Part shown: piece by piece, positions 9,410 through 23,100 of the stretch | How positions within the stretch are numbered: position 1 is the first letter of the stretch | How the letters are laid out: every line of letters begins with the position of its first letter | From: Luidia sarsii | Taxonomy: Eukaryota; Echinodermata; Asteroidea; Paxillosida; Luidiidae | Assembly (NCBI GenBank): GCA_949987565.1 | Contig: OX465103.1 | Location: forward strand, 8,203,347 to 8,267,346 | Direction of reading: 5' to 3' | DNA: 64,000 bases | The notes under the pieces: generated by a model | The model's database searches: none | What the model saw: only the letters and a program-made list of their open reading frames with translations | What the model was told of the DNA's origin: nothing | Made by a program: the position numbers and the translations under genes

Positions 9410-11060
9410 TAGCAGAACCTTTCTCATTTATTTTTCACAAGATCAAAATCATCACAGTTTAAGTCCGAGTATGTCTCACCTTCTTCTGATGTGGTTGAGC
9501 GATGAGTGTCATCTGCCATTGCAAGTCGTGTCTGCCAGCTCAACTGAGTGTAAATGAATATTAATAATGTAATTGTAAATGGCAGGACAGAGTACTCAGC
9601 AGCCGAGCACTGAGCAGTACTCAGTATTGACACACAAGCCGTACGTACCTCTCAACCCAGGGTTAACAGTAAGACCGAAATACAAGACTGAGTGTTGTTG
9701 ACGCGGGAAAAGTCGATCACCATTCACCGAATTTATTTGACATCATACTTGTTAATGCTATACCGATAGAAACAGGAACGTAGGGGCTAAGTTAGTCTTC
9801 AAAGAAAGTTAGTCTTCTGCAATATGGAATCACTAGATTGGAACAGTTATACACATCTGGCATGTACATCGGTTTAGATGGTTTAGACATCCTATTAATT
9901 CATTGAGTGACACACACGGGTACCAGTTCCATTTCCCTGCGTGTATTTACTGAGTCTAGGAGTCAGACTTAAATTCTAGTTCATTTTTAAATGTCTATAG
10001 ACGGGCTCCCTTATCGCTACCCATGTGGGTAATTCCAGGGACCCCAAACCATTGCATTGGTGCAGTGCAGTACTCCAGTAGTGTGTACGTGTATACCTCC
10101 CACCATAGACCTCTATGCATCTCACACACACTGTTTCTTCATCGTGACCTTAGTTTAAACAGCTGTTCTGTTGCAGATCAAGTAGGTGGTTTGGTTGGTT
10201 AATTGATTGCATATAATTATTGGTTATTTACAAGTGAACACAAAAGAGGCATAACAAGCAAGGCCCTCCAAGTTTTTATATTTGCCTTTCTTTTGTTTTG
10301 GTCATTTTACTAGTCAGTAATAAGCAGTTTGCAACATGTTTGCATTGTAACCCTCCTCTACCTCCATGGTTATATTATTATTAGTCCCACTTAATGGGCC
10401 GCAAGGAGCTCCTCTGAACCGATTTGTGTGTTGATCTGTGTGTTGATCTGATGCACTAGCGTCTAATAGTAATAATATAAAAACACACATTCTCAACAAG
10501 TGGCCTTAAAACTAAAACTAAGTGCCCAAAATCGCATCAAAAGATTCAATAAAACTTAAAAGCACCTGCCGGATTCTACACATGTCAAGACGAACAAGTG
10601 GTATTTCAGCGGTACTTACGATTAATTTTTGGATTGCAATTCCAACAAAATGTCTCCTAATATTGTAATAATCCTATGTCGGCATTGGACATGTCGAGTT
10701 GTTCAAAACGCAATATGTTTGTACACCGTGTACACGCTGTAAAATCTCATGTGCTTTAGCAATGAGCCCACATACAAAACGTATTACACGAACACTGGGT
10801 ACTACTAGACGTTGAGAATGTCTGTTTTACTATATTAGACGCGATGGGACGCTAGTGCGACAGATAAACACACAAATCGTTTCAGAGAAGCTCCTAGCAG
10901 CCCAGTAAGAGGGACTAGTTTGCATATATTACTTTAGTTGTATGTAAATTAATTAATTAATAGCACACTGGTATATCGATGTCCAGGTCATATTTTGGTT
11001 TGCATTTATTGATCCTTGTAGCTGTGTAGCAATGCCATACATGGGGACAGTGGGATTCAC
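9410..11060. other. intergenic, upstream of LRR-ARH gene
   Basis: No gene or clear repeat was recognised. This is the likely upstream region of the plus-strand gene that starts at 11075. A TATA-like element could not be assigned. Confidence 0.35.
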
Positions 11061-11074
11061 CAGTGCAAGGTATC

Positions 11075-11173
11075 ATGGGAAATGTGCAGACTCATGACTT
11101 GCCCCCTGTCAGGCCGGACGAACGGAGACACCTCAAGCTGACCAGGAGAGTCACGCCTCAACAATACCAGAAA
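11075..11173 (+). CDS. LRR-ARH gene exon 1, N-myristoylation-type start
   Basis: ATG at 11075 has A at -3 and G at +4. It encodes 33 residues beginning MGNVQTHD, which fits the Met-Gly-x-x-x-Ser/Thr myristoylation pattern, followed by a basic stretch (RRHLKLTRR). The donor AAA/GTAAGC gives phase 0, matching the next exon. Linkage to exon 2 is inferred from phase, distance (529 bp) and the lack of any nearer start. Confidence 0.6.
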
Positions 11174-14100
11174 GTAAGCCCTTCTCCAAAGCTAATCTCA
11201 TACTCCCATGTCCACTCACCCTGGGGGGCTAATTGGTTTGAATGGTACTGCTACCCTTTGACCGCAAACATGCCTGCGCTCCAGCGGACAAAGGATCCAG
11301 CAATTTGCGGTAAAGGCAGTGGATGCATTCCACAGTTTGACCAGTGACTGCATTGGTTGTGGGGCATGCCAGCATGCTGTCTTCAGTAGCAGCGCGCAGT
11401 CACTCGATCAGCCACAGTGAAGTCCCACAATAGCACAATTGTTGCTGCTAACCTGGCAATTCATGTGGCAACTGACGTCAAAAAAGGTGTTTGTCATGCT
11501 AAATATTGCTGGAAAGTCTCATTGTTTAAAGTTTGGACAATAGCGGCGTCCGAATTTCGAAGGTCCCAGAGCCAGAGCAGCTATAGACGTCATCTGTACG
11601 CAAGGGGTTAACATGATTTGAAAAGCAGGAAATTGTCAGAACAAGTTATTTTTGCTTGGACAATATAAATATCCTTGATTATTTTTGGGGGTACTCTGTC
11701 AGCATGTAGATGGCAGTGAGGACATCCCAGGTGCCTTGACTTGCCTGCCCTGGGAGCTGGTGGACTCCATCTCTCTCTACGAGCATCTGGATGCCTCCTT
11801 CAACCTCCTGCGCTGGCTGCCCCCCGAGCTGCCCATGCGCCTGCCTCACCTCTCCTACCTCGACCTGGCCCACAACCGTCTGGCCGGCCTGCCCGACAGC
11901 TTTGCCTTGCTCTTCCACCTCCGGACCCTGCTCCTGGCCCACAATGCCCTGCCCGCTCTCCCGGCGTCCTTCGTCCACCTGGTCAAACTGGAGCGCCTCG
12001 ATCTGTCCCACAACGTCCTGGAGGCACTGCCCGCGGACATGGGCAGCATGGAGTCCCTGCAGAAGCTGAACGTCGGCGACAACTGCCTGGCCGCGCTGCC
12101 CGCCTCGCTGGGCCGGTCGGCCTGCCTCCGTGTCCTCCTCGCCGTCAACAACCGCTGTGCGGTCCCGCCGCAGTCGGTCTGCGACGAGGGCTCGGACGCC
12201 GTCCTGCGATTTCTCAGGGCGCAGTGCAAGAACGGCGTGCCAGTCCACGAGAGAGTGGATCAAGGCAATGTCTTCAAAAGGGCAAGAGGTAAGTGACTTA
12301 CCAATCACTCTCTTTCACATGTTCACCCAAAAGTGTTCCACAACACCAAGAAGCCCAAATGAGATTTGATGGTTTGCATGGTGAGAATAGCAGGATAAAT
12401 AGGTTTGCGGTGAGACCATGTAAATTCTCTTTTGTGAGTATGTGTGGTTCTGAAAAGAACCGGAGGAACTCGACATTTCGAACAGTGTACTCAGGAGACT
12501 GCTGGATTCCAACTGGGAGTGGGGCTTATGTAGTGTAGAGAGGGATTTTTGAATCGCGATCCACTTTCCGAAAATATTGCCGTGTGTAGACTTGTTCACA
12601 AAAACAAATTGATTCTTGAATCGCGATGATGCGGTCCACTTTTCAACGGTTTTCTCTTTCTAGCGGGATTGCACCAAATGATAACCATGGCTAAAAAAAA
12701 CAACTCTATTCAATAAGACCAATAATCCAGCATTTAGTTGTTACAGTTTCGGTTCCTCTTTTAAAGTATTTAATCGGAGGCCACTGCGTCTTACAATCTC
12801 ATAAACAAAGTAAAGATGCATTGTTCGGAAAAAAATCGGATACCCGAACTCCAAAAAATGTAACCGGGTATCCGATGCCTTCGGTTGGTTTTCGGAGACC
12901 CGGGTTTTCTGCCCAGCCCTAGTTTTTGTGAAAGTTTTTTATGTGTCAACCCCTCAGGTCAGATAGGACTTGAAGGTTTGCACAGTGGAAATACTATTAG
13001 TGGGAGGTTTGCGGTGACACCATGTAGCGCTTCTCTTTTGGATAGTGTGTACTCTGCCCGTCGTCAGGAGACGTCTAGGGAAGGACTGATGTCGGGCAGA
13101 GTACGCACCGGTACATGTACTACCCGAAACGTTGAGTTACCGGGTCTTCTCAGAGCCACACTCCTTCTTGAAAGAGAAGTGTTTAATACACGGTGTCATC
13201 GCAAACCTTCCGCTTAACGCCTCAGGTCCACAAACTGCCCGAAACCTCTGTGCCCACTGAGGTGCAGCTGGTATAATGTCCCGTGTCATCACGCTCCATT
13301 GTGTGGCAGGGGATGTGCTGCAGTCAGCCGTGTCCAATCCACACTCTGCCAGAGCTCAGTATCTGCAGCAGCAGACGGAGACCACTAACACCACCAGCAG
13401 GATCCGCACGCCACTCAGACCTCCGCTAGAAGCGACCAGCTTGGAGGCAGACGAACTCAAGGATAAGATAGTCGGTAAGTGAAAGAGGACTCAACGGGAA
13501 ATACATCTTACGCCATGTAGCCTACAGTGCTCACAAAATGACTTGGGTGAGATTATCCCTGTTGCAAAATCGTTTATCATTGGCCAACTATATAGCCCTT
13601 GTTTACACTACAGTGCCGATTCCCAGGGAATAAATACGCAGGAAAAATCCCAGGGATTTTTTAACCCCACCAACACCCCCGCAACCATTCACACTGGCGT
13701 GAGTAGACCCATTTGGTAACTCCCAGGGACACTATTTGCCGGGAATATGCTCAGTCGTTTCACAATCAATCCCCGGGAAATGGGTAACCGGAGGGCACAC
13801 TTTCTGAAGTTTCCAAATGGACGCAAAAAAGTTTGGGTAAGTAAAAACCCGCTGACATTCACACTAGTTGCTTTTCCCCGGGGAAAATGTTAAACTCCGG
13901 GGATTTTCTCCTTCTACCCTGAAAAAAAGAAAATGAATTTTGAATTGTTCATGTGTACTTGTTTAAAAACTTGAGAGTAACTTCTATCAAAAATGCAAAA
14001 AATCAATGTTATTTCAACCAATCAATATGAATTGAATTCCGATTCCAGCGATGGAATCGGAATTAATTCCATAAATTCTTGCTGGATTTGCCCAACACTA

Positions 14101-17100
14101 GTCCTGTAGTGCTATATTTTTCAAGATGCATCTACCGCTATCGCAATGACAATTTACCATTTGGGCTTTGTGTTTGGTCGCATGCAGGCTTGTTGTATGG
14201 TGCAGCCATTGGTGATGCTCTAGGCCTGAGCACAGCCCATATGAGCCCTGACGAATGTCATTTTCACTATGATGAGGGCGCTCTTCACTATCAGAACATC
14301 ATCATTGATAAATACAGACTGCAGTGGAAAAAGGGCGACTGGACCACAGCATTTGACCAAATGGTAATAATAACAATAATAATAAAGTGCATTTATTTGC
14401 GAAACGATTATTTACGACAAAAACCCCCCCTGTTTTTGAATTGTGTTTAAATTTGCGATTATTTTCATAGTAGGAACTGCCCTGTAAACAGAGGATTGCT
14501 CACCCGAGTCCGTGAGGATGGATAGGGAGCAAATGAAAGGGGGGAAAGTTTGAGGAGGGCCAGCGATGATTAAACAAATATTCAGATGGACAAACAGCGA
14601 TTAAAGTGTTAACGTGATCCCAGTCCAAACAAAGATGGTGGCATTTGAGTGGCAAAGCGTTGCCTGGGCGATCCAAACGCCGGTGCGGATTGGTTGCCTG
14701 TCGTCAGACAACTGCAGACAGGCGTGTATGGCACTCCGTGTTACAGCCCTGCTCTCATCAGCAATTAAGATCCAGAAAAGAATAGATAAAAAGATGAACA
14801 ATCTATCCGCTTGAATTTAGGAGGATCTGCAAGCTGGACACCCTCCCTTTTGCTCGATGAATATTGATGAGGACTAACTCGGGCAGCCTATGCAACTCAA
14901 AGAATCAAAGATAAACTAAGGTTGGCTTACAACTAGGCAAAGGAAAGTTAAGGTTAACAGCTGCCATGGAGTGAAAAGCACATGAGAGTGAACGTGGGTG
15001 TGTGCGATGGCTAGACAGTACAGAGCATGCGTGTACAAGGTGGGAAATAGACTGGTACGTATGTAAGAGTGCATAAGCCTTTGTAGCAACAAGTAATTGC
15101 TACGAAACCTTATAAGAATGCACTCTTTGCAACTAGGAAGACAGTCAGTGCTGTCTTTAAGTTGATGCCCTTCATCAGTGAGGCTGACTTATCTATCTTT
15201 ACACAAGATTTTGGTACTGGTTCCTGATAATCAGTTCTTTGATAATTTTCTTCCTTGGACATGTTGGAATTCAAGCTTTTATGGCAAATCTAGTGGTCTG
15301 TTTGAAAAACAAACAATTCATTTGGAATTTTCTTTGAGGTGTGTTCTACCGTAGCTTACAAATGATAAGCATGTGTCCTGGAGATTAGCAGTCTACATCC
15401 CTGTGTTTTTGGAAGGTGCTGGTGCTAGACTCCATCCTTCACTGGGCAGGGGTTGTGGACGAGCTAGACTTTGCCAAGCGACTCCACCACTGGTCCCAGC
15501 ATGGATTTCCCGAGCTGGGAGATAAGCAAGGCATAACTGGCTTCAGCAATACCATTGCTAAGGTAAGCAACTTGCAGATGGAGAAGTAGGTTTGCGGTGA
15601 CACCATGCACAATTTCTCTTTTGTGAGTATGTCTCTAAACAAACAGTATACTGTTCGAAATGTCAAGTTTCTCCGGTTCTTTTCAGAACCACACATACCG
15701 GTACTCACAAAAGAGAAAATTTACATGGTGTCACCGCAAACCTACTCCTTCTGCTATTCTCACCATGAAAACCTTCAAATCTCATTTAAGCAACTTGTAT
15801 CACACATAGTAGATGCAGCTTGAGGTCATACAAATAAAGGGGAAAAAGTGACTGGGAACTTTGTGTGATCAAAGGGGGGGGGGGTGTGTGATCCCAGGAG
15901 ATATACGGCAGTTAACCCTGACGTTACCCAACCTCACATAATCCAACACAAGGTTTTGTTGGAATTTGTTGGATTAGGTAGCTTAAGGATACATATGCTG
16001 CTGAATTTTGTTGGAGTTTGTTGGATTAGGTACCAATGGCCCAGGGAGACATTTGTTGGAGTTTGTTGGATTAGGTACCAATGGTCAGTACACTGCCACA
16101 CACTCCAACACCTGACCCGAAAATGACCAAGAGCTCGTGGGTAAACTCAACCACGAAAGCAGTGTCAGTATACTCCCACACACTCCAACACCTGACCACA
16201 AAAATGACCAAGAGCTCATGGGTAAACTAATCTCACCCACGAAAGCAGTGTAGTGCACTGCTACACACTCCAACACCTGACCAGAACATTCCATAGCATA
16301 CACATTGTGGCATTTTGTTGGGTTGGGAACAAACCCCCTGTGGTCATGCAACAATGCATAATACACATATGTACCCAACCTAACAACATCCAACACGTGC
16401 AGACTGTTGGATTCTGTGAGGTTGGGTACCAATGGGTTCCTAATTTGTGCCCAAATGTTTGCTGGGTTAGGTATGCTTCCTAGTGACATTGCCTAGGGGT
16501 TAGGGTTGAATTGCTTCTGACTGGCGCCCCCACCCCGGCAAAGACTAGTTGAGTATTTAGGAAGGGTGCCATTGCTCAGATGGTAAGAGCACACCCACAG
16601 GGTACCAATCAAGTCAAAGCTTTCATTGCCAGTTTTCATGATACTTAAAAAGTTCCCAGTCTTTTTTTCTATTATTTGTAGTTGGATTGTTTAGGCGAGT
16701 TCGCAAATGGCACATTTTTTTTTAAAACAGCCTTGTGGCAGTGATGGGCACTGGAAAGTGGCCTGTACCAAGTTTGTTAACCCCTTGCGGACGGATGACG
16801 GCTGTAGCCGCTCTGGGACTTTCAAGTTCGGACACTGCTATGCCACTATTGTCAAAATTTCAAACCAAGACTTTTTTCCAAAAATATTTAGCATGACAAA
16901 CACTCATGTTGACGTGAGTTGCCACATGAATTGCCAGATTACCGGCAACAATTAGGCTATTTGGGGATGTCGTTGCGGATGTTCGAGGGTCTGCGCACTG
17001 CCATGGAAGACAATAGGGCTGTTCGCACGACGAAAATAACAGCAATTCAAATCGCAATTCAAAACACTTTTTTTTTTGTCGTGTCCCCACAGGCCAAAAA

Positions 17101-20100
17101 ATCACGTCAGATAAAATCGCGGGCCGATTGTGGTTAGCAGTTGCGGTCAAATTGTGGGTGTGTCCTTGAGGGTGGCCCACGCAGGAAGTCATATAAACAA
17201 GCACGGCACTTCCTGTCAATCAGAGCGTGAGCGGTGCATTGTGGGATGAAACAAAAACCGGTGCGATTCAGTGTTCCCACACACGTGGCGTCGCAAATAA
17301 ATGCGATTATTTTAGTCTCACTCTTAGTGGAGTTCGAATTGCGATTCAAATCCCACTAATTATTGCGTTTATTGTGTCCACAGTCCACACACGCAAAAAA
17401 AGTGGAGATTCCAATTGGGATCCAAAAAATTGTGTCTATTTGGTGCAGTGGAAACGGCCCTAGTGTTTTGGTATGTCCCACAGACTAACATTTGCTGGAC
17501 AGACTGGAATGCACCCACTGCCTTCACCGCAAATTGCACGTTCAGTTGGAGCCGCCCACCTACAAGCTTTGTCCGCTGGAGTGGGGGCATGTCATCAATA
17601 CACAAGCTTCTCAGACACATTTTACACACATTGTACTACACACAAAAGGGTCCCTTTTGAAGGGCGGATAATCCCTTGACAAACCCCAGACAGACTTCCA
17701 AATTGTGCCACATTTGATTCACTGATGGCATGTTTTGGAAATGTCACTGTGACGGCCATTGGTACTGAAATAGTTATCCCGTCCACAAGGGGTTAAACAC
17801 CCCTCTCCAGCCTTAAATCTCTTTTATGTTTTCATGAATTTTTTTTGTCCCCCCAAAAACCTTTAACATTTTCACCACACGAGGGCGCTACAGTGTATAG
17901 TCAGAGAAGAGAAGAAGTTTGAACTGTCCTCACTCTTTAGTGGGCTCTATACTCTACCAAATGATGACAAAGTATACATTTTGCCAGGAAGTCAATAGCT
18001 GTGCTTGTGTGGAATGCAGTGAAAAATAGAAGAATTTCTTTTAGACAGTAATTTGTTATGTACATGTGCCTGCATTAATTACTAGTGGGATCAACCTTGC
18101 TTCCAATGATGCCCCTAATGCGGTCATTTCACCGCACGACTAAGCGCTGTTTTCCCGCAGTCGCGGGCAAAATCTGTGTGACTGACCTACCCCATTATTT
18201 TCTATGTATGCTCTATGTTCGATGATATCTCGTATGACCTTCCATGCGCTACATGCGCTCTACTGTATACCTGGCGTCTTTCCACTCCATCTGACGCCAT
18301 CGTGAAAATGACCAAGGCCCGTTCTCTTCGACCAATCAGGATTGGTAGAGCTTAACCACTTCGCGCCGTACCTCCGAATCCGGAGCTCCGTTGGCTTGAC
18401 TATGCGACGGGGCCCTCCTAATCCAGCCACCACTATTGTCCACATTCTAAACAAAGACTCTTTTCAGCTTAGAACAAAGCAATACGAATCAGTACAAAGA
18501 CCCTTTTTTACACAAGTTGCCACATGTAATTGTGGGACTTTTTTGTGGAGGATCGAGGGATAGCGCGCTGCTGCTGAAAGCACGCGGGGGACATTGTGTT
18601 TGCATGCCACACAGCCAACAGTCGTCAGTCAGGCATTGGAATTTCACCCACATTCTTTACCGCAATCTGTACGCTCGGTTGTGGCCGACCAACTCGAAGA
18701 TTTCACTGCCTGGAGTGGAGGCTGGAGTCTGCGGTCAAGGATTGACAGCACCGTATATGCACACACGCACACACACACAAGTCCATTCCGCTACATTGAC
18801 GACGCACAATGGGCTCTTTTTTCAAACGGATAATCTCTTGACAAAAGCCACAACGACGTCCGAATTGTGCCAGGTTTTTACTCTCTTGAACCCATAGTAT
18901 ACCCTTATCGATTTATTTCACAGAAATACATTGTTTTAGGGAGATTTGAAAATGATGCATTGTTCAAAAACCCCCGTATGGCATTCATCGGTGCTGAAAA
19001 ACCACCCGGTGCGAAGTGGTTAAGATCAGACACTACCAAAGATTTGTAGCTTTAGTTTGGTTTCCAATGACAGCTTTCTTGAGTTCCATATTTGTTTCAG
19101 CTTCATGAATGAGGCTCTTGATTTTAAAATTCTGTTGTGTATATCCTCAGCTCCTCCACCTTCGTTGCTAACGGCGCCGCCCGGCAACACCCATGTAAAT
19201 ATACTTCGCTACTTCATTCAGCTGCTGACAGGATGGATTTACTATTTATTTCAAGAACTTATCCTAATTGGCTGCTAAACACAATTGCCTGAGGCAAAGC
19301 CTGCGTTGAAATTTAATTTGTCATTTAAAATTCAATTGGCATCAATCTTTTTCTAATCCAGTTGTGCGCTCTATTTCTGAGCAGTGATGATTTCATTTTG
19401 ATTGATGTCATGTTTCAATGAAGGAAAACCAAATGAGATATATGTTTGTTAGACGCGATTGACCCTTTGACTTAATGTATAAATCATTTGAAGTTAATAC
19501 AAAAACTGTTGAGGGAGTAGGTTTGGCAGTGACACCATGTAAAATATATCTTTTGTGAGTATGTGTGGTTCTGAAAAGAACTGTTGCAAACTGCTCACTG
19601 ACTAAAATAACCTGCAATACATAAATCTCAAAAGTTAGAGGGCCTAATGTTTCGATCCTAGCCTGACCTTTCTCAAGAGTCAGGGGAAGGAAAGCCCTGA
19701 CACACATGGCAGAGGAAGGGGAAAGGAGCGGGATCCAAGTGTACACAGGAAGGGAGGGGAGATCAAAGGGAAAACAAACAATAGGGTGGGGAGGATCGGA
19801 GGGATGAGAGGGAGGTGGGAGATCAAAGGGGAAAGGGTCAGAGAAGATGAAAGAAAAGAGGGATTAATGAGGTGAGGATTAGTCGTTCCCTTCCTGGACG
19901 TTGAGGTCATGAGGTTGTACAGTGCGGAGACGCTTAATCCATGTTTTTTTTCCTGCTGAGGCGGACAGCATCTTTCCGATGGCCAAGAGACTCTATGCCC
20001 TGTACAGACATGTCAAGAATGGAATAATTAGGGAGATTGAAGTGGTGGCCCACTATCTATTCGTATATTAAATCATTTGACAAACAAGATGAGAAAAGCT

Positions 20101-23100
20101 GATATTATTGAAGAAGGACGTTTGGGTGTAACCTCTTTTAGGTCTTTTCACACCGCACAGCTATTGCCAGGGAATTTCCCGGAGAATTATGACCCCATCA
20201 ACGATTCATAGTACACTCACTCCCGGGAAATCAATTCCCTTGAGAATGGCTGAGTGATTGCTTCACACTACTGATCAGTTGCTTGGGAATCGTAGCAACT
20301 GCAGTAACTCAACAGGAGTAAAGTAGGGATGTAAGACTTCTTTTCTTTTCTTTTTTTACATTAATTTTTTTTTTTTTTTTTTAATGTCAAACAGGTATCT
20401 CAAACTGCTCATTTTTATCTGTTTAAACCCTAAAAACTTAAGGCTGCCTGCACCCCTGCCGTGAATCTCTCGGTTGCGTAACCACTCACTCGCAGTCGCA
20501 CAATTGATTGGCCTGAGTAATTTTTAGGAAATGACTATGTCAGTCACTTACATCCCTGGTGATGGTGCAACTCATTCACTGCAAGACTAGGGATATGGAA
20601 CCCTGCAAACTATTACTAACAGTGCAATGCCAATTATTTGGTAAATGGTAACATTTGTTTTGGCGTGTCCCTCTGTTTACTGACTTGGTTGATGGATCTT
20701 TAGAGGATTCACACTCATGAAGTATTACCTCCACCAAGGATTGCTCGTTACCCCAGGGTTAGCTCGCTCACCCCTGCTCCATAGCAGGGCTTGCAAATCC
20801 CCAGGACTCTGCAATGCCCCAGGGGAATATGCTGATCCAGTAGGCCACGCACACCATAGCAACGGCCAAGCAACCGCGCACACGTATGCACACAATGTGT
20901 CACGATCGCCCACACTGCCGTACTCGTCCACTGCACGCCCGCAACCACCGAAAGCACTTCTCTCCGTTGGACTTTGGTTTTGGAGAAAGAAATTTCCTCT
21001 CTTGCCAGGGTATCGAGAGTCAGAATTACAGTGAAAATATAAACATGGTTCAGGATAAAACTCAGGTTTGCCTGGTACATGCGAAAAGTAAACACAACAA
21101 AAAGTGTGTAGCAATGAATACAAAATCTAAAACGTTTTGTCGGACAAAATGGTGGCAATTTGTCGGACCTTAAGCCGCGCGTTGTGATTTGTCAATTTGT
21201 CAAGAGGCGTGGCCTACTGGATCGGTGTATTGCCAGGGTTAGTGACCCGGGGGAACTGACCCGGGGTAAGTGGCCTGGGGTAAGTGACCCGGGGTAAGTG
21301 ACCCGGGGTAAGTGACCCGGGGTAAGTGACCCGGGGTAAGTGACCCGGGGTAAGTGACCCGGGGAAAGTGACCCGGGGAAAGTGACCTTGGGAAAGTGAC
21401 CCGGGGGAAGTGACCCGGGGTATAAAGTGACCCGGGGTATAAAGTGACCCGGGGTATAAAGTGACCCGGGGTAAGTGACCCGGGGCAAGTGACCCGGGCC
21501 AAGTGACCCGGGCCAAGTGACCTGGGCCAAGTGACCCGGGGCAAGTGACCCGGGCCAAGTGACCCGGGCCAAGTGACCCGGGCCAAGTGACCCGGGCCAA
21601 GTGACCCGGGGCAAGTGACCCGGGCCAAGTGACCCGGGGCAAGTGACCTGGGCCAAGTGACCCGGGCCAAGTGACCCGGGCCAAGTGACCCGGGCCAAGT
21701 GACCCGGGCCAAGTGACCCGGGCCAAGTGACCCGGGCCAAGTGACCCGGGGCAAGTGACCCGGGGCAAGTGACCCGGGGTAAGAGACTGTAGTGTGGAAA
21801 GGTCCTTCTCTGCATCCCAGGAATTTCCCAGGGAACTGTCGAAGTGTGAAAAGGACTTTTGCTCAGCTTCCTGCTCAGTTCAATCAGGTCTTGCCCTTGC
21901 TTGATGTTATGAACACTGAATACTCAGTGCTTTGCCCGATGCCCGATTAATTTTTTTTATGCTCAGTTGTTTAGCGGTTACCGGTATGTGGTTTCGTGAA
22001 AATTGTTTCAATGCAATAGATAGGATTCTTGTAGCTTGTAACAATGCAAGGTTTTCTATGAATAGCATAGGAATTTTGTATGCTGTCAGCTGAAACAATC
22101 TGCATGCAAGCCAGTCGCATGCAAGCCAGTGGTGCATTTATATAATCAAGAGAAGAAACAAATACCGTTATGTGAAATGCCAGTCCAGGCTTTTGATTTC
22201 CTTGGAAATGATCTGCAATTTGAATGTATTCCTGGGCAATACGGAAGCTTCCTGTTTGTATTCTTCATCGTGTCAACAACTTGTTTGGGTGCTTGTTATT
22301 TTTAGCTTTGCCGCTGTTTTCTGCGAAGCGGAAAAGCTGATGATATCCATCCAGATTTCCCCTGTTTTTCCCTAGTTCCAGCATCTCCCAAAATCTTGTG
22401 AAAGGTCAGCCAATATTTTGTTATCAATCTTGAGAAAATTCAGTTAATCTTTCCTGATCAAACTTGGCCAAAAACAGTGAGAGTGATGTAACGAATGGTC
22501 ACATGACACCCAGAGGGGCAGTTGGAAGGTGAAGTTATGGCACAAAATGAGAGATGTTTCAAAATGTTAAATATTCATGAGCCATTTGAATGTTAGGAAT
22601 TTAGCATTCTTAGTCAAAAAGAATAAAGGCAAAACTGACATGGAACTTTTGACAATAAAAAAAAAAAATGGTCCATGAAAATTGACCGGACTGGTACTGT
22701 ACTTCTGGTTTTGCATACCAGCATTCTTAACCTATGAGATATCCATCCCTTAGATGGTGGTCTTTCCAAATAGTCAACTAGTCTTTGCTGGGTCGGGGAC
22801 GCCAGTCAGAAGCAATTCAACCATTAACTGCCGTATATCTCCAGGGATCACACCCCCGCTTCCATTCAGATGCAAACAACCGATTGTTGTAAACATGGCT
22901 ACGGCAGTTTGGGGATCACACAAAGTGGACGGAAAAACGGACTTGTAAATAATTTTGAATAAAAAAAAAAAGAATTCATTCTGTTAATGTCAGTAAGCCA
23001 GTTAAACAAGATGTCCTTTTGGGGGGGCTTTCTATCACGGATATAAAGTCACAGAAATAATTCATTACTTGAATATGAATAATTGCAGTTTGCAAAGTTG

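Noticed and set aside
11679..12308. 209-codon minus-strand frame
   Set aside because: Shadow of the GC-rich LRR exon; Gln/Glu/Val repeats reflect the LRR periodicity read backwards.
21192..21815. three long minus-strand Pro/Gly/Ser/His frames
   Set aside because: Frames of the 14-bp minisatellite with no other coding support.
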